Shown here: positions 16,989-25,422 of the stretch, piece after piece | Layout: the number at the start of each line of letters is the position of its first letter | Numbering within the stretch: the first letter of the stretch is position 1 | Source: Sphingopyxis sp. OPL5 | GTDB taxonomy: Bacteria; Pseudomonadota; Alphaproteobacteria; Sphingomonadales; Sphingomonadaceae | Assembly: GCF_003797775.2 (NCBI RefSeq) | Contig: NZ_CP060725.1 | Location: 3,900,001 to 3,964,000, forward strand | DNA length: 64,000 nucleotides | Direction: 5' to 3' | Program-made: the position numbers and the translations under genes | The notes under the pieces: generated by a model | The model's database searches: none | Seen by the model: the letters and a program-made list of their open reading frames with translations, nothing else | What the model was told of the DNA's origin: nothing

Positions 16989-18115
16989 TGGCGACGACGC
17001 TCGACCTCCTGGCACCGCCGCTGCGGATCCTGCTCATCTCGCCGCAACCCTGGGCAGGGCTTCAGGTTTCGAAGCATCACTATGCCCGTGAACTCGCGGC
17101 GCTGGGGCACACCGTCTATTTCGTTAATCCGCCGAACGGCGGCGACGCCATCCGCCTGTCGCCGAGCGATGTTCCCGGCATCACCCTCGTCGACCATCCG
17201 CGCATGCCCGCCTCACGCACAAAATATCGTGCGCAATGGCTGTTCATCTGGGCCGCGCGGCGGCGGGCGAAGGCGATCGCCCGCGCCGTCGGCCCGGTCG
17301 ACCTGTTGTGGGATTTCGACAATGCGCGGCAATTCGCCGACCATCGCGCCTTTGCCGCACCCTTTTCGATCCTGCACGTCGTCGACATGCTCGATCCCGG
17401 CGATACGATGCACCGCCATGCCGATCTGATACTCGGCGTCGACGAGTTGCTGATCGCCGAAATCGCGCCTTCGAAGGCGCCGAGGCATGTCGTCGGCCAC
17501 GGCCTCTCACCGTTGTTCGCGCGCGCCGCACAGCGCCGCCTCGCCGCGCCGCGGAAACGCGATGCGGATGCTCCGGTCACCGTCGGTTTCATCGGCAACC
17601 TTGCGCAGCCGGCGATGGACCGCGAGCGCTTCGCCCGCCTCGTCGCCGAACGGCCCGACTGCCTCTTCCGCTTCATCGGCCCCGTCCAGGGCGGCACCCC
17701 CGAAAGCCATGCCTGGGCCGACACGCTGGCGCAGCGGCCGAATGTCGAGCTGGCGGGATTGCTGACCGGCGACGCGCTGATCGCGGCGGCCGAGGATGTC
17801 GATGTCTGGCTTCTGCTCTACGACTACGCCCGCGACCGCAATCGCGGGGTCAATTCGCACAAATTGCTCGAATATTTCGCGCTCGGCGGTGAGGTGGTCA
17901 GCAGCCCGATCGCGGCCCAGGCCGGTGCCCCTGGCATCTTCATGGCGCCGCGCGAGGCGCCCGGCGAAATCGGCGCCAAGCTCGATGCGGCGATCGCCGC
18001 CGTGCGCGAAGGTCGCGACACGGGCTGGCGCAAACGCGTCGAACTGGCGCTCGCCAACAGCTATCGCGCCCACGCCGAGCGCATCGCCGCCCATCTGAAA
18101 GCCGTCATGATCTGA
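16988..18115 (+). CDS. Glycosyltransferase (GT-B, group 1 like), paralog B
   Basis: 375 residues, the same length as and clearly related to the product of 13091 (LLISPQPWAGLQVSKHHYA, DLLWDFDNARQF, HKLLEYFALGGEVVSS). The donor-binding half includes TVGFIGNLAQPAMDRERF and FRFIGPVQGGTPE. It starts on the last base of the WbpG stop codon. Likely adds a different sugar from paralog A; specificity unknown. Confidence 0.8.
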   Translation: MATTLDLLAPPLRILLISPQPWAGLQVSKHHYARELAALGHTVYFVNPPNGGDAIRLSPSDVPGITLVDHPRMPASRTKYRAQWLFIWAARRRAKAIARAVGPVDLLWDFDNARQFADHRAFAAPFSILHVVDMLDPGDTMHRHADLILGVDELLIAEIAPSKAPRHVVGHGLSPLFARAAQRRLAAPRKRDADAPVTVGFIGNLAQPAMDRERFARLVAERPDCLFRFIGPVQGGTPESHAWADTLAQRPNVELAGLLTGDALIAAAEDVDVWLLLYDYARDRNRGVNSHKLLEYFALGGEVVSSPIAAQAGAPGIFMAPREAPGEIGAKLDAAIAAVREGRDTGWRKRVELALANSYRAHAERIAAHLKAVMI

Positions 18116-18128
18116 AGGACCCGATGAC

Positions 18129-18995
18129 ATGAGCATGGAGATCAACGCCAGCAGCCGCTTCGCGAACCGTGTCCTGCGCCGGATCGGGCAATTTTCGCGG
18201 CTCAACCGCAATGTTTCCGCCCATGTCGGAGGGGCCCAGGTGGCGGTGCCGGTGTCGGCGGGGCTGATGGCCGAACTGACCGAGCCGTGGATGCTTGCGC
18301 TGTTGTGCCGGTTGATGGGCATGACGACCGGCGCCTTCGTCGATGTCGGGGTGAATCTCGGCCAGACGCTGATCAAAGTGAAAGCGATCGATCCGGGCCG
18401 CCGCTATGTCGGGTTCGAACCCAATCCGGTGTGCGTTCATTATGTCGAGGAATTGCTTGCCGCCAACGGCTGGCCCGATTGCCGCGTCGTGCCCGCCGGG
18501 CTGGGGGCGCGAAGCGGGATCGTGACGCTCGAACTCTACAACGGCCGCAGCGGCGATTCCTCGGCGTCGATCGTCGAGGGGTTCCGACCCGGCGAAACGA
18601 TCAGCTTTCGCAAGACCGTCGCCATCCTCGGCGCATCGGACCTGCCCGACGACCTGCTCGCCGCACCCGTCGGCCTCGTCAAGATCGACGTTGAGGGCGC
18701 CGAGGCCGACGTCATCGACGCGCTCGCGCCGGTCATCGCGCGCGATCGCCCGCTGATCTCGATGGAAATCCTGCCCTGCTACGACGAAGGCCGCACCGAT
18801 CGCATCGCGCGGCAGGCCCGCATCGAAGCGCGCTTCGCCGAACTCGGCTATCGCATGCTGCGAGTGCTCCACGAAGGGCGCGGCGGCGGTTTCGAACTGG
18901 CGCCGATCGAGGCGATCGGCATCCATGGCGACCTTTCGCTCTCCGAATATGTCGTCTGCCCCGCCGAGCGCCTCGCCGAAGTCCTCGCCGGCTGA
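18129..18995 (+). CDS. FkbM family SAM-dependent methyltransferase
   Basis: 288 residues with the FkbM SAM-binding motif AFVDVGVNLGQTL near residue 70, YVGFEPNP near 95 and the family hallmark VKIDVEGAEADVI near 183. FkbM-type enzymes O-methylate hydroxyls and are common in polysaccharide loci, where they may methylate a repeat-unit or capping sugar. ATG at 18129 is used; a second in-frame ATG lies at 18135. It is the last gene of the plus-strand run and converges with the minus-strand methyltransferase, with only seven bases between stops. Confidence 0.82.
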   Translation: MSMEINASSRFANRVLRRIGQFSRLNRNVSAHVGGAQVAVPVSAGLMAELTEPWMLALLCRLMGMTTGAFVDVGVNLGQTLIKVKAIDPGRRYVGFEPNPVCVHYVEELLAANGWPDCRVVPAGLGARSGIVTLELYNGRSGDSSASIVEGFRPGETISFRKTVAILGASDLPDDLLAAPVGLVKIDVEGAEADVIDALAPVIARDRPLISMEILPCYDEGRTDRIARQARIEARFAELGYRMLRVLHEGRGGGFELAPIEAIGIHGDLSLSEYVVCPAERLAEVLAG

Positions 18996-19002
18996 CGCGC
19001 GG

Positions 19003-19815
19003 TCACAGCTTTTTGGGATAGAAGCCCAGCTTGCGCTTGATCCGCCGCTCGAGCAGGTCGCGCCGCGCGAGGTTGAGCAGGGTGATCGGGTTGTCGAACA
19101 TCGCCCGGTCGGACATTTGCGCGGTGGCGAGGCGTGGGTTAGCCGCAAGCATCGCGCGATAGCGCTCGACCGCCGCCGGGCGCGCAACGAACAATTTATA
19201 TTGCGTGATCAGAAAAGGTTGCAGCCGATCCTTCATCTCGGTGAGCATATGGATCGCGGCGACCGAGACATCGGGCCAGCCGATGCCGAAAAAATCATGG
19301 ATGATCATCACACCATCGTCGGCCAGAACGGCTTCGGCAAGGCGCATGTCGTGAACGACATTCGCATAGGCGTGGCCGCCATCGACGCTGAACAGCCGGA
19401 CGTCGCCGATGCGCGCGCGCAGCGCCTCGGGCGTCAGCGTCAGCGTGTCGACGGTCCAGATTTCTTGCTCGTCGAGCGCGATGTCGAGTTTGTCGCGATT
19501 GTCGAAAAAGGCCTTGTCGCGGCCGGCGTGGATACCGGTGTTCAGGCCGTCATCCTGGAACAGGTCGATCGCGAGCGCACGTTCGCCGGCCTGGCGGAGC
19601 AGCGCGAGAATGAAGTAGAGCTTGCCATGATGAACGCCGATTTCGGCGAGATTGCCCTCGATCCCCGCCTCGACCTGCCAGCGCCCGATCGCGTCGATCG
19701 CCGCCCATTCGACATGGCCGAAATAGCCCGCGACGGCCTCGATCTGCCGGTCGATATATTGGTCTAGCGCGTCGAAATTTGCGGGCAAAGGTGAAACTCC
19801 ATGGAGGGACGCCAC
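19003..19815 (-). CDS. Class I SAM-dependent methyltransferase
   Basis: A ~270-residue protein with SAM motif I as NLAEIGVHHGKLYFILALL near residue 55, an acidic motif LAIDLFQDDG near 83, DVRLFSVDGGHAY near 137 and VMIIHDFFGIGWPD near 165. This is the Methyltransf_24-type pattern seen in capsule and exopolysaccharide clusters. The frame opens with a GTG at 19815; a later start is possible. Third gene of the minus-strand run, 48 bases after the WbpM-type gene. Target unknown, perhaps a sugar hydroxyl. Confidence 0.7.
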   Translation of the reverse strand: MASLHGVSPLPANFDALDQYIDRQIEAVAGYFGHVEWAAIDAIGRWQVEAGIEGNLAEIGVHHGKLYFILALLRQAGERALAIDLFQDDGLNTGIHAGRDKAFFDNRDKLDIALDEQEIWTVDTLTLTPEALRARIGDVRLFSVDGGHAYANVVHDMRLAEAVLADDGVMIIHDFFGIGWPDVSVAAIHMLTEMKDRLQPFLITQYKLFVARPAAVERYRAMLAANPRLATAQMSDRAMFDNPITLLNLARRDLLERRIKRKLGFYPKKL

Positions 19816-19863
19816 GCGCTATCGCACCGGGCCGGTGCGGGCAACAGCGCGTTCGGTGGGGCG

Positions 19864-21828
19864 TCAGCCGGCCAGCGGCGCCTGAATGTCGGCGCTCGCC
19901 CGATTGACCTCTTCGGGCGGCCGAAATTCGGGGACGAGGTCGTGCAGGATGTCGAGGCATGCCTCGGCCCGGCCATGGTCCATCGCGTCGCGCAGCAGGT
20001 CGAGCTTCGCCGACAGGTCGGCCCATTCGAGCATCGCCTCGCGTGCCTGCATGATGCGGCTGTGGCTCGTCGGCTTGGGATCGTCACCGATCAGCAGTTC
20101 CTCGTAGAGTTTTTCGCCCTGGCGCAGTCCGACCTCGGCGATCTCGATGTCGCCGTCGGGATGGTCCTCGTCGCGCACGGTCAGCCCCGACAGGTTGATC
20201 ATCGTGCGCGCCAGTTCGATGATCCGCACCGGCTTGCCCATGTCGAGCACGAACACCTCACCGCCCTTGGCCATCGCGCCGGCCTGGATAACAAGTTGCG
20301 CGGCCTCGGGGATGGTCATGAAGAAACGCGTGACGTCGCGGTGCGTGACGGTGACCGGGCCGCCAATCCGGATCTGCTCGCGAAACAGCGGCACGACCGA
20401 GCCGCTCGACCCCAGCACATTGCCGAAGCGGACCATCGCGAAGATCGTCTTGCTGCCACGCGCCGCCAATCCCTGTAGCACCAGTTCGCACACGCGTTTC
20501 GAGGCGCCCATGACGTTGGTCGGGCGCACCGCCTTGTCGGTGCTGATCAGCACGAAGTTCGTGACCCCGACGCGGTCGGCCTCGCTCGCCATGAACAGGG
20601 TGCCGCACACATTGTTGCCGATGCCCGCGATCGGGTTCGCCTCGACCAGCGGCACATGCTTATAGGCGGCGGCGTGGAATATCGTGTCGGGCCGCCACCG
20701 CGCGAGCAGGCGCCGCACGGTGGGCTGATCGGTGACATTGCCCAGTTCCTCGACCAGTTCGGGCTGCTGCCCTTCGGGCAATTCGGCGATCACCGCCTGC
20801 AGTTCCTGACCGATCGCATAGAGGCCATATTCGGACGATTCGACGAGGATCAGCCGGTCGGGGCGCATCGTCACGACCTGGCGGCAGAGTTCGCTGCCGA
20901 TCGAGCCGCCGGCGCCGCTTACCATCACCGTCTTGCCGACGATCGTCCGGCCGAGCAGCAACTGGTTCGGCGGCACCGGATCGCGGCCGAGCAGATCCTC
21001 GATCTGGACGTCGCGCAGGTCGCTGACCGACACCTGTTCGTCGATGATCTGCCGCATATTGGGCAGCATACGGACGCGGATCGGCCAATCTTCGAGCGAT
21101 TTCATCACCCGGCGCCGCTTCGAGCGGGTGACGTGGGGCAGCGCGAGCAGCACGTCGGTGACGCCGAAGCTATCGACCAGATAAGGCAGTTTCGGGCGCG
21201 AATAGATGGGCACGCCGTCGATGATCTCGCCCTCGATCTTGCGGTCGTCGTCGATGAAGCCGACGAGCCGCATCCCCGGGTCGCCGCGCAGCGCCATCGC
21301 AAGCTGTTGCCCCGCCTCGCCCGCGCCATAGATGAGCACGACCGACTGCTGCTGGATATCGCGGCGCTTGAGCAGGTCGACGACAGCGTAGCGCGCGATG
21401 ATACGCGCGGTGGCGAGGAACAGCAGGAACAGCAAAGGCTGGATGAACGCCAGGGTCCGCGGGATGCCGGTCATCCCGATAATCCCGAAAATGACGATGA
21501 GCGGGATCGAATAGAGGAGGACCGAGTAGCCGAGCCCGACCATGGTACGCCCGCCCGAGAAGCGCAGGATCGAACTGTAAGTGCCGCGCATCAGGAAGAT
21601 CGGCAGCCAGCTCGACAGCGCGATGACCGCCGCCAGCCCGACCTCGCGATCGAAGATTTCCCAGCGGCCGAGACGAAGCGAGAAAGCGACCAGAACCGCG
21701 GCGACGCAAAGCAGTGCGTCGGCGACGATAAGGATCGCGCGCTTCTCGCTGCGGCCGAGTCCGACCAGCGTTTCGAGCATCGCGAGGATATGCTCCTCGA
21801 CCACCCCCCAAATTCGCCCCAATATCAT
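19864..21828 (-). CDS. UDP-GlcNAc 4,6-dehydratase, WbpM/CapD type (membrane-anchored)
   Basis: A 654-residue long-form nucleotide-sugar dehydratase. About four N-terminal membrane segments are followed by a CoA-binding-like Rossmann domain (VLIYGAGEAGQQLAMAL) and a C-terminal SDR domain with VSGAGGSIGSELCRQ. The catalytic region STDKAVRPTNVMGASKR has methionine where most SDRs have tyrosine, as in WbpM. WbpM makes UDP-4-keto-6-deoxy-GlcNAc, the substrate for the reductase at 2397. The ATG at 21828 overlaps the phosphatase stop by four bases and gives the membrane-proximal N-terminus expected. Confidence 0.9.
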   Translation of the reverse strand: MILGRIWGVVEEHILAMLETLVGLGRSEKRAILIVADALLCVAAVLVAFSLRLGRWEIFDREVGLAAVIALSSWLPIFLMRGTYSSILRFSGGRTMVGLGYSVLLYSIPLIVIFGIIGMTGIPRTLAFIQPLLFLLFLATARIIARYAVVDLLKRRDIQQQSVVLIYGAGEAGQQLAMALRGDPGMRLVGFIDDDRKIEGEIIDGVPIYSRPKLPYLVDSFGVTDVLLALPHVTRSKRRRVMKSLEDWPIRVRMLPNMRQIIDEQVSVSDLRDVQIEDLLGRDPVPPNQLLLGRTIVGKTVMVSGAGGSIGSELCRQVVTMRPDRLILVESSEYGLYAIGQELQAVIAELPEGQQPELVEELGNVTDQPTVRRLLARWRPDTIFHAAAYKHVPLVEANPIAGIGNNVCGTLFMASEADRVGVTNFVLISTDKAVRPTNVMGASKRVCELVLQGLAARGSKTIFAMVRFGNVLGSSGSVVPLFREQIRIGGPVTVTHRDVTRFFMTIPEAAQLVIQAGAMAKGGEVFVLDMGKPVRIIELARTMINLSGLTVRDEDHPDGDIEIAEVGLRQGEKLYEELLIGDDPKPTSHSRIMQAREAMLEWADLSAKLDLLRDAMDHGRAEACLDILHDLVPEFRPPEEVNRASADIQAPLAG

Positions 21829-22607
21829 GCCGCGACGCTCTCCCCGGTCTTGAGGAAGCGCTGCGTCCGCCCTTCGAGGACGAGCGCGGTGAGCATGCCG
21901 CTGCGATAGGCACCGGTATCGATGCCGATACGGTTCGCGCGGCAATCGACGTCGGCGGTGATCGTGTGGCCATGAACGACCATCACGCCATGATCCCGGT
22001 CGTCATCGAGAAATTGCTCGCGGATCCAGCGCAGGTCGTGGACCTGTTGCTGGTCGAGCGGGCGCCCGGGGAAAATCCCTGCATGAACAAAGAGATAGTC
22101 GCCAATCTGCACATAATCCACCATCGAGCGGAACAAACGAACATGCGAAGCCGGTATGCCGGCATGGATTTTGGCGACCAATGCCTCTCTATCGCCGAAA
22201 ATTGTCGAGTCTTCAAGTCCGTAGCTCTGCAGCGCCTGCTCGCCGCCATAGCGGATCCAGCCGGGGAGCTGCGAATGCGCGCCATCGAGGATTTCGAGCA
22301 GCGCTTCTTCGTGATTGCCCATCAGCAGATGCAGTTCGTCGATGCCGGAAGGCCTGGTCAACAGCCGTTCGACGACCTGTGCCGATTGCGGGCCGCGATC
22401 GATGAGGTCGCCGAGCATCACGAGATGGACGGTATCTGCCGGATCGCGCGCGCTTTCGTCGGCGATCCGCGCGAGCAGCGCGTCGAGCAGATCGAGCCGG
22501 CCATGGACGTCGCCGATGGCATAGACGCGCGTGCCGGACGGCACCTGCGGCCAGTCTTCGGCTACGGGTTCGGGGGCCGCTTTGCGGCTGAAAAGTCTTT
22601 TTAACAT
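21825..22607 (-). CDS. PPP-family metallophosphoesterase (serine/threonine phosphatase-like)
   Basis: 260 residues with all metal-site blocks of the PPP family: AIGDVHGRLDLL, MLGDLIDRGPQS, LMGNHEEAL and VVHGHT. Such enzymes act as protein phosphatases or, like ApaH, on dinucleotide polyphosphates. It is the first gene of a minus-strand operon and is translationally coupled (ATGA) to the WbpM-type dehydratase, suggesting a role in controlling polysaccharide synthesis; that link is inference. ATG at 22607 (MLKRLFSRKA) fits the family; the frame is open further upstream without similarity. Confidence 0.8.
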   Translation of the reverse strand: MLKRLFSRKAAPEPVAEDWPQVPSGTRVYAIGDVHGRLDLLDALLARIADESARDPADTVHLVMLGDLIDRGPQSAQVVERLLTRPSGIDELHLLMGNHEEALLEILDGAHSQLPGWIRYGGEQALQSYGLEDSTIFGDREALVAKIHAGIPASHVRLFRSMVDYVQIGDYLFVHAGIFPGRPLDQQQVHDLRWIREQFLDDDRDHGVMVVHGHTITADVDCRANRIGIDTGAYRSGMLTALVLEGRTQRFLKTGESVAA

Positions 22608-22804
22608 GGTCTTACCGATTGAAACTGACGCCCTACCCCAAATCGTCGGTCTATGCCGCAGCGCCGTAGCAACGCACGAACCGCGATCGGGATGCATGGC
22701 TTCAGGCATTTACCGGCGATCATCGCAATGACAAGGATCACACCCTGACGAGTTTCGCCACGAAGTTAAGCGGATAACAACCAAAATCAATTAGGGACAG
22801 CGCC

Positions 22805-22834
22805 ATGAACAGCCGAGGCAAGAGCGAAAAATGA
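22805..22834 (+). promoter_or_regulatory. Nine-codon leader ORF overlapping the wecB start
   Basis: An ATG at 22805 opens a nine-codon frame (MNSRGKSEK) whose TGA overlaps the wecB ATG at 22831 as ATGA. The same start/stop overlap couples most genes of this locus, so it may feed ribosomes onto wecB. The arrangement is visible in the sequence; function is speculative. The remaining 22608-22804 divergent gap must hold promoters for both wecB and the phosphatase gene, but I see no convincing consensus. Confidence 0.35.
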
Positions 22835-23946
22835 AGGTGATGACGGTGTTCGGGACGCGTCCCGAAGCGATCAAGATGTTCCCTGTGGTGCACGCCTTGC
22901 GGCGCCAGTCGGAGCTCGACGTCCGTGTCTGCGTCACCGCGCAGCATCGCGAAATGCTCGACCAGGTGCTCGAAATCGCCCGGATCACGCCCGACATCGA
23001 CCTTGACGTCATGCAGGCGAACCAGACGCTCGACGGGCTGCTGGCGCGGCTGGTCGTCGGTTTGGGCGAGACGTTCGACGCCGAGAAGCCCGACCGCATC
23101 CTCGTCCATGGCGACACGCTGACGACGATGGCGGCGACGCTGTCGGCCTATTTCCGCAAGATTCCCGTCGGCCATGTCGAGGCCGGCCTGCGCAGCGGCA
23201 ACATCTATCACCCCTGGCCTGAGGAGGTGAACCGCAAGGTCACCGGCGCGGTCGCCGACCTCCATTTCGCACCCACCGAAACCGCCGCAGCGGCGCTGCG
23301 GGCGGAGAATGTGCCGGCGGCGAGTATCCATATCACCGGCAATACCGTGATCGACGCCTTGCTGGCGACGAAGGCGCGGATCGACGAGGAGCCATCGCTG
23401 GCGGCGGGGCTCGATCCCTTGCTCGCGCGGTTCGCGGGCAAGCGCATCGTCGCGGTCACCTCGCACCGGCGCGAGAATTTCGGCGACGGCATGAAGGCGA
23501 TCGCCGATGCCATCGCCGCGATCGCGGCACGCCCCGACGTCGCGGTGATCTTTCCGGTCCATCCCAACCCGCATGTGCGTGCGGCGATGGAGCCGATCCT
23601 TGGTGCCCTCGGCAATGTCGCACTGATCGATCCGCTCGATTATCCACATTTCGTCCGCCTGCTCGCGTCGAGCGAACTGGTGCTGACCGATAGCGGCGGG
23701 GTGCAGGAAGAAGCGCCCTCGCTCGGCAAGCCGGTGCTGGTGATGCGCGAGACGACCGAGCGGCCCGAAGGCATCGAAGCCGGCACCGCGCGGCTCGTAG
23801 GTACGAACAAGGACCGCATCGTTTCCGAAATTTTCAGCCTTTTGGACGATAGCGAAGCCTATGCCGCCATGGCGCGCGCCCACAATCCTTTCGGCGACGG
23901 CACGGCTGGCACCCAGATTGCGGAGATTGTCGCGCGTGCCCGTTGA
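22831..23946 (+). CDS. wecB: UDP-N-acetylglucosamine 2-epimerase (non-hydrolysing)
   Basis: 371 residues that follow E. coli WecB closely: VFGTRPEAIKM at the start, VCVTAQHREMLDQVLEI, HVEAGLRSGNIYHPWPEE (catalytic acids), TSHRRENFG (active-site histidine) and LTDSGGVQEEAPSLGKP. It converts UDP-GlcNAc to UDP-ManNAc. The AQHREML stretch separates it from the WbpI subgroup (TGQHFD), which acts on diacetylated uronates. The usual HGDTTTT is HGDTLTT here. It overlaps wecC by 11 bases; together they give UDP-ManNAcA. Confidence 0.93.
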   Translation: MKVMTVFGTRPEAIKMFPVVHALRRQSELDVRVCVTAQHREMLDQVLEIARITPDIDLDVMQANQTLDGLLARLVVGLGETFDAEKPDRILVHGDTLTTMAATLSAYFRKIPVGHVEAGLRSGNIYHPWPEEVNRKVTGAVADLHFAPTETAAAALRAENVPAASIHITGNTVIDALLATKARIDEEPSLAAGLDPLLARFAGKRIVAVTSHRRENFGDGMKAIADAIAAIAARPDVAVIFPVHPNPHVRAAMEPILGALGNVALIDPLDYPHFVRLLASSELVLTDSGGVQEEAPSLGKPVLVMRETTERPEGIEAGTARLVGTNKDRIVSEIFSLLDDSEAYAAMARAHNPFGDGTAGTQIAEIVARAR

Positions 23947-25231
23947 TATCGAACAGAAAGTCACCGTCGTCGGTCTCGGCTATATCGGCCTGCCGACCGC
24001 CGCGCTGATCGCGCGCTCGGGCTGCAAGGTCACCGGCATCGACGTCAGCGCGCATGTCGTCGAGACCGTCAACAACGGCAAGGTGCATATCGAGGAAGTC
24101 GATCTTGACGGCCTGGTCCAGGGGGTCGTGTCGCGCGGCGCGCTCGTCGCCTCGACCACCATGGTCGCCGCCGACACCTTCGTCATCGCCGTGCCGACCC
24201 CGCACGACGAAGAGCATCGCCCCGACATCAGCTATGTCCTCGACGCCGCACGCGGCATCGCCAAGGTGCTGCAACCGGGCAATCTCGTGATCCTCGAATC
24301 GACCTCGCCGGTCGGTACGACCGAACAGGTCGCCGAACTGCTCGCCGCCGAGCGTCCCGACCTCAAGGTCCCGGGGCGCTGCACCGGCACCCCCGACATC
24401 TTCGTCGCTTATTGCCCCGAGCGCGTGTTGCCCGGCCGCATCCTGATCGAGCTGGTAGACAACGACCGCTGCATCGGCGGTATCACCCCGCGCTGCGCCC
24501 GCCGCGCGATGACCTTTTACCGCCAGTTCGTGCGCGGCGCCTGCGTCACCACCACCGCGCGCGCCGCCGAAATGGTCAAGCTGGTCGAGAACAGCTACCG
24601 CGACGTCAACATCGCCTTTGCCAATGAATTGTCGATGATCGCCGACAAGATGGGGGTCGATGTGTGGGACGTGATCCGCCTCGCCAACCGCCATCCGCGC
24701 GTCAACATCCTCCAGCCGGGCCCCGGCGTCGGCGGTCATTGCATCGCCGTCGACCCCTGGTTCCTGGTGCATGGCGCGCCTGACGAAAGCCGGCTTATCC
24801 GCACCGCGCGCGAGGTCAACCTGGCCAAGACGTCGCACGTCATCGCCGCGACCGCCACGCTCGTCGCAAGCCATCCGCAGGCGAAAATCGGCGTGCTCGG
24901 CCTCGCCTTCAAACCCAATATCGACGATTTCCGCGAAAGCCCGGCGGTCGAAGTCGCGGCAGCGCTCGCGCGCCAGTTCGGCCAGCGCATCCAGATCGTC
25001 GAACCCTTTGCCAAGGGTCTGCCGATGGAATTCGCCGGCAGCGGCGCCGAACTCGTCGAACTCGACGATGCGCTGGCGGACTGTGACGTCATGATCGTGC
25101 TCGTCGACCATGACGTGTTCAAATCGGTCCCGCTCGAGGAACGCAGCGGCAAGATCGTTTATGACACGCGCGGACTGTGGCCCGATCAGGGATGGCCGAC
25201 GACGGCGCCCGCACCGCGGGCGGTGGCTTAA
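23936..25231 (+). CDS. wecC: UDP-N-acetyl-D-mannosamine dehydrogenase
   Basis: 431 residues with the NAD motif [30 protein letters not shown], the substrate region [19 protein letters not shown] containing the catalytic cysteine, and [17 protein letters not shown]. These match E. coli WecC rather than WbpA. It oxidises C6 of UDP-ManNAc twice to give UDP-ManNAcA. A GTG at 23936 is chosen for the correct N-terminus, with GGAG ten bases upstream inside wecB; the frame is open further upstream without similarity. Last gene of the polysaccharide locus. Confidence 0.92.
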   Translation: MPVDIEQKVTVVGLGYIGLPTAALIARSGCKVTGIDVSAHVVETVNNGKVHIEEVDLDGLVQGVVSRGALVASTTMVAADTFVIAVPTPHDEEHRPDISYVLDAARGIAKVLQPGNLVILESTSPVGTTEQVAELLAAERPDLKVPGRCTGTPDIFVAYCPERVLPGRILIELVDNDRCIGGITPRCARRAMTFYRQFVRGACVTTTARAAEMVKLVENSYRDVNIAFANELSMIADKMGVDVWDVIRLANRHPRVNILQPGPGVGGHCIAVDPWFLVHGAPDESRLIRTAREVNLAKTSHVIAATATLVASHPQAKIGVLGLAFKPNIDDFRESPAVEVAAALARQFGQRIQIVEPFAKGLPMEFAGSGAELVELDDALADCDVMIVLVDHDVFKSVPLEERSGKIVYDTRGLWPDQGWPTTAPAPRAVA

Positions 25232-25233
25232 CG

Positions 25234-25374
25234 TCAAATCCTCCCTGTCGCGAAGCGATGGGGAGGTGGCAGCGCGTAGCGCTGACGGAGGGGCAATGGC
25301 GCGATGTCGCTGCCCCTCCACCACGCCCCTCGGGCGCGGTCCCCCTCCCCATGGCCTCCGGCCACAGGGAGGAT
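25234..25374 (+). repeat. Nested palindromic intergenic repeat, copy 1
   Basis: A ~140-base element whose ends, ATCCTCCCTGT and ACAGGGAGGAT, are perfect inverted repeats. Inside are further paired blocks (ATGGGGAGG with CCTCCCCAT; GGAGGGGC with GCCCCTCC) so the whole can fold into one long hairpin. A second copy with the same left half and the same terminal blocks lies at 57287-57439. It fills most of the gap between wecC and hslV. Probably a non-autonomous REP-like element of sphingomonads; it may also end wecC transcription. Confidence 0.8.
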
Positions 25375-25386
25375 CGCCGCCCTCCC

Positions 25387-25415
25387 CTTGCACCCCTCGC
25401 CCCACTCTCCCATAT
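25387..25415 (+). promoter_or_regulatory. Candidate RpoH (heat-shock) promoter of hslVU
   Basis: CTTG at 25387-25390 and TCCCATAT at 25408-25415, 17 bases apart, resemble the sigma-32 pattern CTTG...CCCCATNT. It sits just upstream of hslV, a classic heat-shock gene. Transcription would start about at the hslV ATG (25423), so the message would be leaderless; no Shine-Dalgarno sequence is visible before that ATG, which agrees. Pattern seen by eye only. Confidence 0.5.
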
Positions 25416-25422
25416 CCGCCGC

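Noticed and set aside
22770..22790. A lac-operator-like string (AGCGGATAACAA) upstream of wecB
   Set aside because: No lac-type repressor gene and no palindromic partner half; likely chance.
22831..23946. WbpI-type UDP-GlcNAc3NAcA 2-epimerase
   Set aside because: The sequence has the WecB motif VTAQHREMLDQV rather than the WbpI-type TGQHFD, and WecC follows directly.
25234..25374. A CRISPR array or riboswitch in the wecC-hslV gap
   Set aside because: There are no direct repeats with spacers; the structure is a nested inverted repeat with a second copy at 57287.
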